From: Phycisphaerae bacterium
Lineage (GTDB): Bacteria; Planctomycetota; Phycisphaerae; Tepidisphaerales; Tepidisphaeraceae
Reading direction: 5' to 3'
NCBI GenBank assembly: GCA_030448225.1
Contig: JAUJNJ010000029.1
Location: 4,540 to 29,229, forward strand
Length of the DNA: 24,690 nucleotides
Positions within the stretch are counted from its first letter, which is position 1. Each line of letters begins with the position of its first letter. Position numbers and translations under genes: made by a program. The notes under the pieces are model-generated. The model searched no databases. It saw only the letters and a list, made by a program, of their open reading frames with translations, and was not told the DNA's origin. Shown here one piece after another: positions 15,188 through 23,399 of the stretch.

Positions 15188-16422
15188 CTACCCCACCCGG
15201 CCGCCGCGGTGCCGCACGTTGCGAGTGCGTGCGGAGTTACGCGATTCCGTCCTCCGCTCGCCCGATCCCGTTGCGGCTCATTTCCGGCCGTTTCCGCCGC
15301 TTGCTGCGCCTGATTATGCGCCGCCTTCGCGCCCGCGTTCGCGACCCGCTCGAACAGTTCGTCAGGCACGCTGTTGGCATAGTGTCGACCGCTGACTGTG
15401 ATGCTGTGGCCGATCCACCGGCTGACGGCGAACTGCGGGAACGTCATCGCCCACTCCTTCTCGCACGACGCCCGCAGGGTCTGGAACAGGTCGGGCCATG
15501 GCTCCACGCCCGCGGCCCTGACGAGCGCGACGCACTTCTCTGCCATGTAGCCCGAAGCGTTGATCGTCACGACGCGGTCCGCACCGTCCGGCGACTCGGT
15601 GTAGGCGTCCTGCAAGAGCTTCATCAGCTTCGGCCCGGCCGGAACCATTCGTCGTTCGTGTCCGCGGTGCCGCTCGGTCTTCACGCTTCGCACGTGGAGG
15701 CGGTGCCGTTCGAAATCGACGTCGGACCAGACGAGCGAGTGCGACTCTGAGGAGATGCGCAGGCCGGCATACCGGGCGAGGCCGAACAAGAGCTTCCACT
15801 GCACGCCAGGACACGTGTTTACGACCCGATCGATCTCGTCCGGCGTGACGTACCGATCGACTAGGCGAGCGGTGGCACCCGACCGCGGTCGAGCCATTGG
15901 AGACTCGGGAATCAGCTTCCGGCGGGAGGCCTCGAGGAACATCGTCTTCGCGTTACCGCAGTGGATTTTGACGGACGCCTCGCTCAATCCGCTGTCCACC
16001 ATCCACCGCCGCCACTCTGCGGCCGACTCGTGCGTGATCGCGCGGAGCGGGAGCGAGGGGCTGTAAAAGCCAAGCAGCTTCTCCTTCGTTTGCGCGAGCT
16101 TCCGCACCGACCCCGGCTTGAGTTCAGCGCCTTTCTCGCTCAGGAAGCTGTCGAGCCACGGCCCTAGATGCTGGCTCTGGCGTTGAGGGACCAGACCGAC
16201 GGCGGAAAGACGGTCGTGCGTCGGGTCCTCCAGGGCGTTCAGCCACCTCGACGTCTCGTCGTCCGGCGGGTGTCCCGTGATGCCACTCGCGACGAGCTGC
16301 TCCACCTTAGACTTGACGGTCCCTGCCTGCTTAGCCGTCACCTTCCCGAGACGGATCGTCCGGCGCAGACCGTCCGCACCGATGAACATGATGCGCTTCC
16401 GGCCGTTCGCATCGTCGACCAC
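15178..16422 (-). CDS. Tyrosine recombinase/integrase
   Basis: A 414-residue site-specific recombinase. An N-terminal arm-type DNA-binding region (1-60, MFIGADGLRRTIRLGKVTAKQA) is followed by a SAM-like core-binding domain (about 84-175) and the catalytic domain (about 185-355). Probable active-site residues are Arg222 (ARYAGLRIS), Lys248, Arg317, His339 (WIGHS) and the nucleophile Tyr348 (GRHYAN). Where most family members have H-x-x-R, this protein has FQTLR, so the first His of the box is replaced; I recall this variant from planctomycete island integrases. The frame opens with GTG at 16422, just after an in-frame stop, and an AAGGAGAGG lies about 18 bases upstream inside the preceding gene. 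The HTH gene ends 12 bases upstream, so the two form an operon. The gene ends inside the tRNA-derived att fragment. Confidence 0.92.
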   Translation of the reverse strand: MVDDANGRKRIMFIGADGLRRTIRLGKVTAKQAGTVKSKVEQLVASGITGHPPDDETSRWLNALEDPTHDRLSAVGLVPQRQSQHLGPWLDSFLSEKGAELKPGSVRKLAQTKEKLLGFYSPSLPLRAITHESAAEWRRWMVDSGLSEASVKIHCGNAKTMFLEASRRKLIPESPMARPRSGATARLVDRYVTPDEIDRVVNTCPGVQWKLLFGLARYAGLRISSESHSLVWSDVDFERHRLHVRSVKTERHRGHERRMVPAGPKLMKLLQDAYTESPDGADRVVTINASGYMAEKCVALVRAAGVEPWPDLFQTLRASCEKEWAMTFPQFAVSRWIGHSITVSGRHYANSVPDELFERVANAGAKAAHNQAQQAAETAGNEPQRDRASGGRNRVTPHALATCGTAAAGWGSGR

Positions 16423-16434
16423 ACTTGCGACAAG

Positions 16435-16647
16435 TCACCTCTCCTTCCGCGCTTTGCCAACCAACTCGAGCCGGAGGTATTCAGCCAGCGTGTCGATGCT
16501 GCTCCCGTCGAGCCCGCGCTCGCCCCGCACGAACCTCGACAGCATCGACTGGTTGATACCCGTGTCCTTCGCGATCCGGTATCGGCTGACCGGGGCGGCG
16601 AGGATGGCCGCGCGGAGCTGCCCGCTCACCGTCGTCGTCTTCGCCAT
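16435..16647 (-). CDS. Small XRE/Cro-type helix-turn-helix protein
   Basis: A 70-residue protein with a Cro/C1-type HTH at about residues 20-60. It reads SRYRIAKDTGINQSMLSRFV, with recognition helix QSMLSRFVRG, followed by LDTL-like packing (SIDTLAEYLRLELV). It could be the element's excisionase, repressor or Cro-like switch protein. It sits 12 bases upstream of the integrase on the same strand, so co-expression with the integrase is likely. The start ATG at 16647 is the first in frame. The short AT-containing sequence upstream (16648-16680) is a candidate operator/promoter region, although the next gene upstream ends only 17 bases away. Confidence 0.85.
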   Translation of the reverse strand: MAKTTTVSGQLRAAILAAPVSRYRIAKDTGINQSMLSRFVRGERGLDGSSIDTLAEYLRLELVGKARKER

Positions 16648-16664
16648 GCGCCAACCCTATACAA

Positions 16665-16991
16665 TTACTTGCCTTTAGGCAATGCATACATCACCCGCAC
16701 GGACGTCGCCTCGGCCTCCGGGAGCCGCTCCGACGCCCGCAGGGCGCGTAGCGCCGCGGTCCACTCCCGCCGCTCCCGCGCGGTCGCGGCGCTCCGAATG
16801 CCGTGCTTCAGAGCGTTCATCTTCGACCGCGCGAGCCCGGAGCCGGTCACTGGGCCGGTGCTGTAGCGCCACGGCTTCACGCGGCGGGCCGATGCTTGCA
16901 ACGCGGCAAGTCCTTTCGGCGTGAGTCGGTAGGGCCTGCGCGCTCGGTCTGGATTGTCGCCACTATCCTTGTTCGTTCGTCGCTTTGTCAC
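16665..16991 (-). CDS. Conserved island protein, unknown function
   Basis: A 108-residue basic protein. After a hydrophilic start it contains RPYRLTPKGLAALQASARR (about residues 19-37) and then YSTGPVTGSGLARSKMNAL followed by KHGIRSA (about 43-68). I recall the 'STGP-T-x-x-G-x-A-x-S-x-x-NALKHG' segment as a recurring motif of short proteins in phages and integrative elements, often near terminase or integrase genes, with no established activity. The start is GTG at 16991, inside the end of the upstream gene (29-base overlap), so the two are probably translationally coupled. It ends 17 bases before the HTH gene. Confidence 0.7.
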   Translation of the reverse strand: MTKRRTNKDSGDNPDRARRPYRLTPKGLAALQASARRVKPWRYSTGPVTGSGLARSKMNALKHGIRSAATARERREWTAALRALRASERLPEAEATSVRVMYALPKGK

Positions 16992-17496
16992 TTTCCGATT
17001 TTCCGTTCTGCACGACCTGCTGCTGCGCGATGTTCGCCTGCCCGATCGCCGTGAACGACCGCGGCGGCCGGGGCGGGCGGCGGTACTCGGCCAGCGCGAG
17101 CATCTGCCGGCGGTAGGTGTTGGCCGCCCGGTCCGCCGCCTCGTGCATCATCGCCGCCCACTTCAGGTTCTGCTGCTGCTGGGCGGACGTCGACAGGTGT
17201 AGCAGGCGGACGTGCGTCACGAGCATCTGGCCAACCAAGAGCTCCTCCAGCGGGTCCCGGGGCTGCAGGCGCTCGAACAGGTCGAGCACGAACGCGACCG
17301 TGGAATCCCGCAGCGGGTTCTCCTGGCCGATCATGCCGCCGAGCTGGTGGCGGTAGAGGCTCGCGAGCAGGTAGTGAACGTGCTCCGCGACCGCGCGACC
17401 CCGCTTCGCGAGCGGGTCCGGCGTCGGCGTCGTGGCTACCGCGTTCTCGGCCGCGGCCCGTCCGGTGGAGGGGAGTTGTTTCGTGCTGCGTTTCAT
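16963..17496 (-). CDS. Conserved island protein, unknown function
   Basis: A 177-residue, mostly helical, probably cytoplasmic protein. A low-complexity N-terminus is followed by a helical core with LEELLVGQMLVTHVRLLHLS, then QQQQNLKWAAMMHEAADRA and ANTYRRQMLALAEYRRPPRP, and a polar Gln-rich tail. I do not know its function, but I recall similar proteins beside integrases in planctomycete islands. ATG at 17496 is preceded by AGGACAGGACC. It overlaps the next gene by 29 bases, and both are in the same direction as the integrase, so they probably share one transcript. Confidence 0.7.
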   Translation of the reverse strand: MKRSTKQLPSTGRAAAENAVATTPTPDPLAKRGRAVAEHVHYLLASLYRHQLGGMIGQENPLRDSTVAFVLDLFERLQPRDPLEELLVGQMLVTHVRLLHLSTSAQQQQNLKWAAMMHEAADRAANTYRRQMLALAEYRRPPRPPRSFTAIGQANIAQQQVVQNGKSESDKATNEQG

Positions 17497-17557
17497 TCTG
17501 GTCCTGTCCTCTCGAGGCTCGTCGATCTACCGGTACTTCTCGTCGCGACGCTATCGC

Positions 17558-18290
17558 TCAAACCTCCTGCGCCGCGCCGACAGAATTCGCCACATCCGCT
17601 GGCTCTTCGTCATTTTTGTCGGCGCCCGCTCCGGCGTGGAACTTGGACCGCGGGTCAGCCGGGCGGCCCCGCTCCCCGTCGTGCGGCTCTTTCACCCATT
17701 CGCCGAGCCCGGCGTCCACCAGATCCTGCAGCGCGCGGCCGGCCGCCTCGTTGCCGCGGTAGCGCCTGAAAGACCTTTCGAGATCGCGCGGCGCGACCGC
17801 GCCACCCTTGCCGGCAATCCAGTCGCATAGCTCCCGGCGCCCACGGTCCTCCTCGCTCTCGGCCATCACGGCGTGCACGCGTTCCGCCTCCCGGCCGAAC
17901 CACCGGGCCAGCACGATGCCGCCCTCCACACTCCCTGCGTCGACTTCCCTCGGGTCCACGCCGGCCTCACCGGCCGCATAACGGGCAAGGTGAAGGACCA
18001 GGGCGAAACGGGCCGCGTAACCTTCGAGCTTGCTCCGGGCCGCTACCACGGGCTCGTCGTGCCGCTCGTACTGCTCCCGGCCGACCGCGTTCACGAACGC
18101 GACCCACCCCGGCTTCGCGTCCGCCGACAGCGGCAGGTCCACCGGCTCGTCGTCACCGTCCACGCCGGCCCGCGGCCGCAGCGCAGCAGTTTCTCGACCG
18201 CCTCGTCGACCAGCCGCTGCAGCTGCCCGTCCACTGTCTGCTCGGTCCACCGCTTCGGCCGCTTCGGCCGGTACGCGAGCAACATGCGTT
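17558..18290 (-). pseudogene. DUF3987 primase/helicase-like gene, 3' part only, frameshifted
   Basis: The C-terminal end of a DUF3987 protein is clear. It contains PLSADAKPGWVAFVNAVGRE, QYERHDEPVVAARSKLEGYA and ARFALVLHLARYA, and it ends at TGA 17558-17560. Upstream, a segment in another frame, RMLLAYRPKRPKRWTEQ then VDGQLQRLVDEAVEKLL (about 18190-18288), is the expected preceding part of the same domain. Adding one base near 18190 would join them. Everything further upstream, including any Walker A motif, is missing; at 18290 the sequence changes to an unrelated TPR segment. Full-length relatives have several hundred more residues. DUF3987 proteins are thought to act in replication of mobile elements. 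As it stands this is a truncated gene. Confidence 0.7.
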
Positions 18291-18375
18291 GTTCCACGCG
18301 TCGGCCGCGTCCGGCCGCAGCTCCACGGCCTGCAGGTACCGCTCGACCGCCGCTCCTGTGTCTCCTGCGTGCAGT
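18290..18375 (-). pseudogene. TPR fragment joined to the DUF3987 remnant
   Basis: One minus frame reads HAGDTGAAVERYLQAVEL then RPDAADAWNN, a typical single tetratricopeptide repeat unit (G at position 8, A-x-x-x-Y and a P-x-x-A-x-x-x-N ending). It has no start or continuation. It runs straight into the DUF3987 remnant in a different frame, so it looks like the broken end of another gene brought here by a deletion or recombination. Confidence 0.5.
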
Positions 18376-18701
18376 GGACGCGGAGAGGAAACGGGCGTCG
18401 CTGCCACCGGTGCCGGCGAGCGTACTTCGCCTCCGGAGGAGGCCGACCACGGTCTTCCGGGACCGGACTCAAGAGGTTGGGCCCCGCGAGGTCGCGACCG
18501 GCAGGTGCGAGCCTTATGATCGTGAACCCGTCTCGCCGTAACGCGGCTCGGCGCGCGTCGGCTGATGCTGTATAGTCGCGGCCGGCCGGGAAGGAGTGCT
18601 TTCAATGGACAGCCGCCTCCACGCCATGTCATGACGTTACCGGGTGCCCTGAAGACTCGGTCACCAGGATCTACCTCGGGCCGCGCAGTCCCGGAGGGCT
18701 A
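18376..18701. promoter_or_regulatory. Upstream region of the hybrid kinase with a leader-like mini-ORF
   Basis: Between the TPR fragment and the kinase there is a possible -10 element (TATAGT, 18571-18576). A very good Shine-Dalgarno (AAGGAG, 18591-18596) precedes a nine-codon frame starting ATG 18605 (MDSRLHAMS, stop TGA 18632-18634). The kinase start is 67 bases further on. No matching -35 box is obvious. The mini-ORF may be a leader peptide or the start of a longer product broken by an indel. Confidence 0.3.
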
Positions 18702-20804
18702 TTGAGTAACCGTTCTGGCTCCCCCGTCCCCGACGCCGACTTCCGACTCCTCTTTGAGGCGGTGTCCGGCCTCTTCATGGTGCTCCTGCCCAACCCGGAC
18801 TTCACGATCGTCGCCGCCAGCGACGCCTACCTCCGCGCCACGCTGACGCGGCGGGAAGAGTTCATCGGCCGCGGCCTCTTCGACGTATTTCCCGACAACC
18901 CCGCCGACCCGGCGGCGACCGGCGTCGGCAACCTTCGCTCGTCCCTCGAAAGGGTCTTGAAGACCCGCCTGCCGCACACGATGGCGGTGCAGAAGTACGA
19001 CATACGCCGTCCCGAATCCGAGGGCGGCGGGTTCGAGGAACGCTACTGGACCCCCGTGAACACGCCGCTCCTTGGGGACGACGGCGCGGTGCGGTTCGTG
19101 ATGCACAGGGCCGAAGACGTCACCGAGTACAGCCGGCTCCGCGACGAGGCGGGCAAGGCGGAAGCGCGCTTCATCGAAGAGGTCGCATACCTGCGGTCCG
19201 CGAACGACCAGCTCCGGCTAAGCGAGGAAGCCGCTTCGGGCGGGCGAGGAGCGGTTCCGGTTCCTCGCCGAATCCATCCGCAAAAGATTTTTACCGCTAA
19301 GCCCAATGGCGACGTCGACTACTTCAATCGGCAGTGGAGCGATTTCACCGGCCTCTCCTTCGAAGTAATCCGCGACTGGGGGTGGACCCAGTTTATTCAC
19401 CCCGACGACCTCAAACAGAACATCGAGCTGTGGCTTTACGTCGTGGCGCTGGCCTCGTTCTACTGCGAGCACCGCTTCCGCCGGGCAGACGGTGAGTACC
19501 GGTGGCACGTCGCCGTGCGCATGCCATGCGCGACGGCGAGGGCCGCGTTTCGATGTGGGTCGGGTCCAACACCGAGGTCCACGACGTAAAGCAGCTCGCA
19601 GACGAGCGGGCATCCCTCCTAAAGGCCGAGCGGGCTGCACGTGACGAGGCGGAGCGTGCGAGCCACCTTAAGGACGAGTTCCTGGCTACGCTGTCGCACG
19701 AACTGAGGACGCCGCTCAACGCAATCCTCGGCTGGTCGCAGCTCCTCGAGCGTAAAGGCCGGAGCGAGGCGGACGTGAGCGAGGGGCATCCGCAATCGTG
19801 CGCAACGCGCGGGCGCAGGCACAGCTTATCGAGGATCTCTTAGACTTTAAGTCGGGTCGTTTAGGGCAAGCTCAGGCTCGATGTCCAGAGGGTCGACCTG
19901 CACGGCGTCATCACGGCAGCCGTCGAGTCGGTAGCGCCTGCAAGCGCAGGCAAAAGGGATCAGGCTCTCGACGATTCTCGACCCATACGCACGCGCCGGT
20001 TTCGGGTGACCCGAGCCGCCTGCAGCAAGTGTTCTGGAACCTCCTGAGCAACGCTTTCAAGTTTACCGAGAAAGGCGGGAAGGTCCGCGTGAAGCTCGAA
20101 TGCGTGAACTCGAACCTCGAGGTGATAGTCACCGACAGCGGAGGAGGGATTTCTCCCGAATTCCTGCCGCACGTCTTTGACCGTTTCAGTCAGGCAGATA
20201 GGTCCACGACGAGACGACAAGCGGGATTAGGGATTGGGCTTTCTCTCGTGAAGGAGATTATCGAAATGCACGGTGGTTCTGTCCGCGCCTGGAGCGGAGG
20301 CGTCGGTAAAGGATCGACCTTCACGGTGTCGCTGCCGCTTCTCGCCGTTAACCCTAGGGAGGGCCCCGGAACACCCGAGGGCGCCCACGAGGGAACGCGT
20401 TCTCGCCACTCCCGACCGTTGACCTCTCGGGCGTCAGGGTGCTGGTCGTAGACGACGAGCCGGACGCCCGGGACATCGTGAGGCGTGTGCTCGAAGGGAA
20501 CGCGGCCGAGGTCCTTCTCGCTTCCGGTGCCGAGGAGGGGCTCGAAGTGTTCGGGAGCGGCCTGACGTCATCTTGAGCGACATCGGGATGCCAGACGGCG
20601 ACGGCTACCAGTTCATGCGACGTGTGCGTTCGCTCGATCCCAGCGAGGGCGGGCAGACCCCTGCTGCGGCGTTCACAGCTTTCGCGCGATCGGAGGACAG
20701 GCAGAAGGCGCTTACTCGCGGGCTATCAATCGCACCTCGTGAAACCCGTCGACGCAGCGGAGCTCATCGCCGTCGTCTCCAGCCTCGCGGGCCGGACTGC
20801 ATAG
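18702..20804 (+). pseudogene. Hybrid histidine kinase (PAS-PAS-HisKA-HATPase-REC), many frame changes
   Basis: Starting at TTG 18702 (GGAGGG at 18693-18698) the reading gives one PAS-like domain (about 18730-19130, ending [15 protein letters not shown]). A second PAS domain follows ([32 protein letters not shown]), then HisKA with the acceptor His ([16 protein letters not shown]), then HATPase_c (FWNLLSNAFKFTEKGG; VTDSGGGISPEF; GLGIGLSLVKEI). A receiver domain completes it, with VLVVDDEPDARD, VILSDIGMPDGDG and HLVKPVD. Coherent sequence moves between frames near 19240, 19285, 19520, 19790, 19850-19990, 20440, 20560 and 20720, ending at TAG 20802-20804. Every conserved motif survives, so the underlying gene of about 700 codons was recently functional or is still intact and misread here. 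It would be a cytoplasmic phosphorelay protein. Confidence 0.8.
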
Positions 20805-21150
20805 TCAGTCTCGGGTCACAGCGACTTTCTTGCTCGCATTATTCCGCCATAGGGAGCCCTCGCGGATGTACGTCCTGAGGACCTTGAGTCTCTTGTGACC
20901 CGTCTGCTCCTGGATGGCTCGTTCGTCTACCCCGCGATTGCCGCCGACGTCGCCAGCACAGGACGCAGGGAGTGCCCGGAGAAGTTCTTCGGGTTGATGC
21001 CGGCCGCCTTGAGCGACCGCTTGACGATGAGAGCCACCGATTGCTTGCTCAGCCGCTCGCCTTCAAGATGCCCGTGCCGGTTTACCTTGCGGAACAGTGG
21101 GCCGCGTTCGGTCTCCGCGGCATCGATCCAGGCGAGCAGTCGTCGAACCC
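20805..21150 (-). pseudogene. Second tyrosine recombinase, C-terminal fragment
   Basis: The minus strand encodes the catalytic end of an integrase unrelated to the one at 15178. It reads LLAWIDAAETERGPLFRKV, then LSKQSVALIVKRSLKAAGI, then the H-x-x-R box FSGHSLRPVLATSAAIAG. In a frame shifted by one base (a run of four G near 20935 where five would keep frame) it continues VDERAIQEQTGHKRLKVLRT and YIREGSLWRNNASKKVAV to TGA 20805-20807. His-x-x-Arg, Gly-His and the nucleophile Tyr (RTYIREG) are all present. The N-terminal half, including the first catalytic Arg, is missing beyond about 21150. It is a truncated remnant of another mobile element. Its stop codon directly abuts the kinase stop on the other strand. 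Confidence 0.75.
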
Positions 21151-21775
21151 GACGGAGATCTGCCCCGTGTCGAGCGTCGGCGTGGAGATCGCGACGATCA
21201 GGCTCGACGCGCCGTACGTGCGGGTGCGGACGCGGGCCAGGTCGATGGACGCTCTTCTCGACCATCCTGATTGGCGGACGATCACAACCTACCGCGACGA
21301 GTGGCGCTCGTGGAGTGACGCTGACAATCCGCGGGAGCCAGAGTGCAGGGATGTTTGCTCTACTTCGGTGATCGGGGGGTGGAGCAGTTCGGCCTGTTAT
21401 TCCCTTGGCACTTCCGGGACGTAAGAGGGGCCTTTGAAATAAACGGGCCCGACTTCCGACCACCCCACCACGGAGCGGCGGTTGCCCGGTGTTCGGGACG
21501 CGACGTCGCCCGGTCAAGGGTAGGGTCAGCAGGAGCTACTCCGGGCGATCGAGGCAGCCGAGGAAGTCTCCGCGACCTTCCCGTATGTTCCACGAACGGC
21601 GCGACTGGAGAAACCTTTCAATGGTCGATTGCCGCGCCAAGGACAAGGCCCTGAAGGACGGGAGCCGGATCTCTCCGCCTACCTGCTGAGAGACGGACCA
21701 AGGTCTCGGTGATGACCGCGGCCGCAGGGAACGGCGGGCAGGAAAACAACCGCTTGCGAGAGAAAGGAAGTAGGC
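21151..21775. other. Degenerate stretch, possible broken plus-strand gene
   Basis: No intact gene. On plus, one frame reads LDAPYVRVRTRARSMDALL then DHPDWRTITTYRDEWRSWS (about 21205-21320). A neighbouring frame continues LLYFGDRGVEQFGLLFPW then HFRDVRGAFEINGPDF (about 21355-21460). These have natural composition and could be one unrecognised protein broken by an indel. The last 200 bases before 21776 show nothing apart from the ribosome binding site AAAGGAAG (21762-21769). Confidence 0.3.
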
Positions 21776-22066
21776 TTGAAAGGTTTCATCACGTTCGTGT
21801 TGGTCGTCTGCTTGGCCGCGACTGGTTTGGTCCTGTACGGCGTGCACCTGATACACCGGGACATCCGCCAGAACACTCGCAAGCTGAAGGTGCAGGAGCA
21901 GCTTAAGCTCATAGCCCAAAACAAGCGGATCCTGAGGGAACAGACGGAGATTGAGAATTTCCGCGTATGGGTTTTTGGAGATTTCGACTCCGAGTTAGAC
22001 CCGACGTTCGTTGATAACAGCAAACGGATCAAGCGATTGCAGGATTGGCTGGACAAGAACCCATAA
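21776..22066 (+). CDS. Small single-span membrane protein, unknown function
   Basis: A 96-residue protein starting with TTG, preceded by AAAGGAAG at 21762-21769. Residues about 3-23 (GFITFVLVVCLAATGLVLYG) form one membrane helix. The rest is a charged, probably coiled-coil helix (HRDIRQNTRKLKVQEQLKLI, then AQNKRILREQTEIENF). It ends with a short acidic and aromatic segment and SKRIKRLQDWLDKNP. Its codon use is less GC-rich than the surrounding genes, which suggests it is a real gene and perhaps of different origin. It is followed 26 bases after its stop by a strong terminator, so it forms its own transcription unit. I do not recognise a family. Confidence 0.7.
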   Translation: MKGFITFVLVVCLAATGLVLYGVHLIHRDIRQNTRKLKVQEQLKLIAQNKRILREQTEIENFRVWVFGDFDSELDPTFVDNSKRIKRLQDWLDKNP

Positions 22067-22091
22067 GGCTCTTAACTCGATAGAGGATCAG

Positions 22092-22131
22092 AGCCGGCAG
22101 AACGGGAATGATAAACCCCACTCTGCCGGCT
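22092..22131 (+). terminator. Rho-independent terminator of the small membrane protein gene
   Basis: AGCCGGCAGA (22092-22101) and TCTGCCGGCT (22122-22131) form a perfect ten-base-pair stem with a twenty-base loop, followed immediately by TCTTTTATAT. It lies 26 bases after the stop of the gene ending at 22066. Confidence 0.9.
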
Positions 22132-22304
22132 TCTTTTATATGGGGAGCGATCTCCTTCCGAGTCACGGCAGATCGGGAATGCAAGTCATCCCGCCCGCAT
22201 TCGCGTTACCCGCGCGGTTGATGTGGGTCACCCGCGGCCGCGTCGACAGGTCACCTCGGCCAGCGAGGCCGGTTCACGGTGATCTTGATGTGCGGGTTCC
22301 TTTC

Positions 22305-22920
22305 TTACTCAGCGGCAGCTGCGCGGAACGGCGGCCGCCGGCGTCCCCAGGGCGTCGGGGCGACGACGACCTTGTCGAACACGATGCGCCACGCAGGGTT
22401 TTCCGACGCGCCCGGGCTCGGTGTTGATCTGGTCCCACAGTGTTCTCGACCGCCGTGCGGCTCGTTGTCCTTCTCCTCCTCGGTTCCGTCGGCCGTACTC
22501 CTCGATCCCCTCCGCCCACGCGTCCTCGCGCATGATCGCCTGGCAAGACGCTCTCGATCCGCTGACTATGTCCCGTGTTGACGGCTGCCACGGGAAGCCG
22601 CCGTGCGCATATATGAGAACTTGTAGACCGACCGGACCAACCCCTCGGCCCGCAAGGCGATGTCGTCAGCCCGGTACTGGACAGCAATAACCCAACCTCG
22701 ATCCACGGAACGTCTGCTTTGCGTAGACCCAGCCCCGGCGGGGCAGGGGCACGCCGCGGCCGCGAACGGCCGTAGTCTTTGGTCAGGTCGAACTTCCGCT
22801 GCGCGTCGTTGGGCTGCGCTTCCGCGTGACTTGCGGCGACGAGCTGGCGCATCTCCGGCGTGAACAGCAGGCCCGTGGCCTGGTTCCGCGTCCGTGTTGG
22901 AGGAGGGTCATGTTGACGGG
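22305..22920 (-). pseudogene. Unrecognised island gene in pieces
   Basis: Minus-strand segments with natural composition occur in successive frames. The first is LLFTPEMRQLVAASHAEAQ then PNDAQRKFDLTKDYGRSRP (about 22875-22745). The second is VDRGWVIAVQYRADDIALR then AEGLVRSVYKFSYMRT (about 22705-22605). Next come AIMREDAWAEGIEEYGRRN (about 22535-22480) and finally NPAWRIVFDKVVVAPTPW followed by GRRRPPFRAAAAE, with TAA at 22305-22307. At least three frame changes are needed to read them as one protein of about 200 residues. The N-terminal limit is not determined. I do not recognise the family. Same strand and downstream of the HerA-like gene, so possibly one transcript with it. Confidence 0.45.
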
Positions 22921-23399
22921 GCTTGTGCGGAACTACTTCGACGGCTCATTCCGCGGCGGTCGCGAGCGTGGAGGACGTTCTGGTAAACAGCCTCGATCTC
23001 GTCGCCCGTCGTCTCGTAGCTCGACAAGGTCGGCCGCGATCTTCGACCGGAGCGCCGACCCCCCTCGACGAACCTCCGCGACAACGCCTACGTCTTTTGT
23101 TTCGAGCGTTGCCGCCTGTGGCACGGCCACCCACGCCTTCTGCGTATGGTTCTTTGACGCCCTCCACGAACTTCAGGATGCGGCCGGCCGCCTCGAATCG
23201 CGAGCGGTTGCGACGATGCGATCGGCCTCCTCTCGCTGGAAGTCCTTGGAGGCCGGTGATAATGACAGGCCCGCCGGCCACGATCGCGGGTACCTCCGCA
23301 CGACGTGGATGACAGGGCCTCCTCCTCGCCGACATTGGCGCACGGCGGCCGGCGTGGCGACGGGCGGCTTCCCGCGCCGCCGCGCCGGCATCTGTTGGA
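22921..23399. other. Stretch between the two broken island genes
   Basis: Minus-strand segments such as AAGRILKFVEGVKEPYAEG (about 23190-23135) and ETKDVGVVAEVRRGGSALR then SKIAADLVELRDDG (about 23105-23005) look protein-like but sit in different frames. They may be the C-terminal tail of the HerA-like protein or a separate small gene. No intact open frame is convincing on either strand. Confidence 0.3.

Noticed and set aside
22274..22852. Minus frame of 192 codons as an intact gene
   Set aside because: Only the first 30 or so residues look natural; after that the coherent reading shifts to other frames, so it is described as a broken gene.
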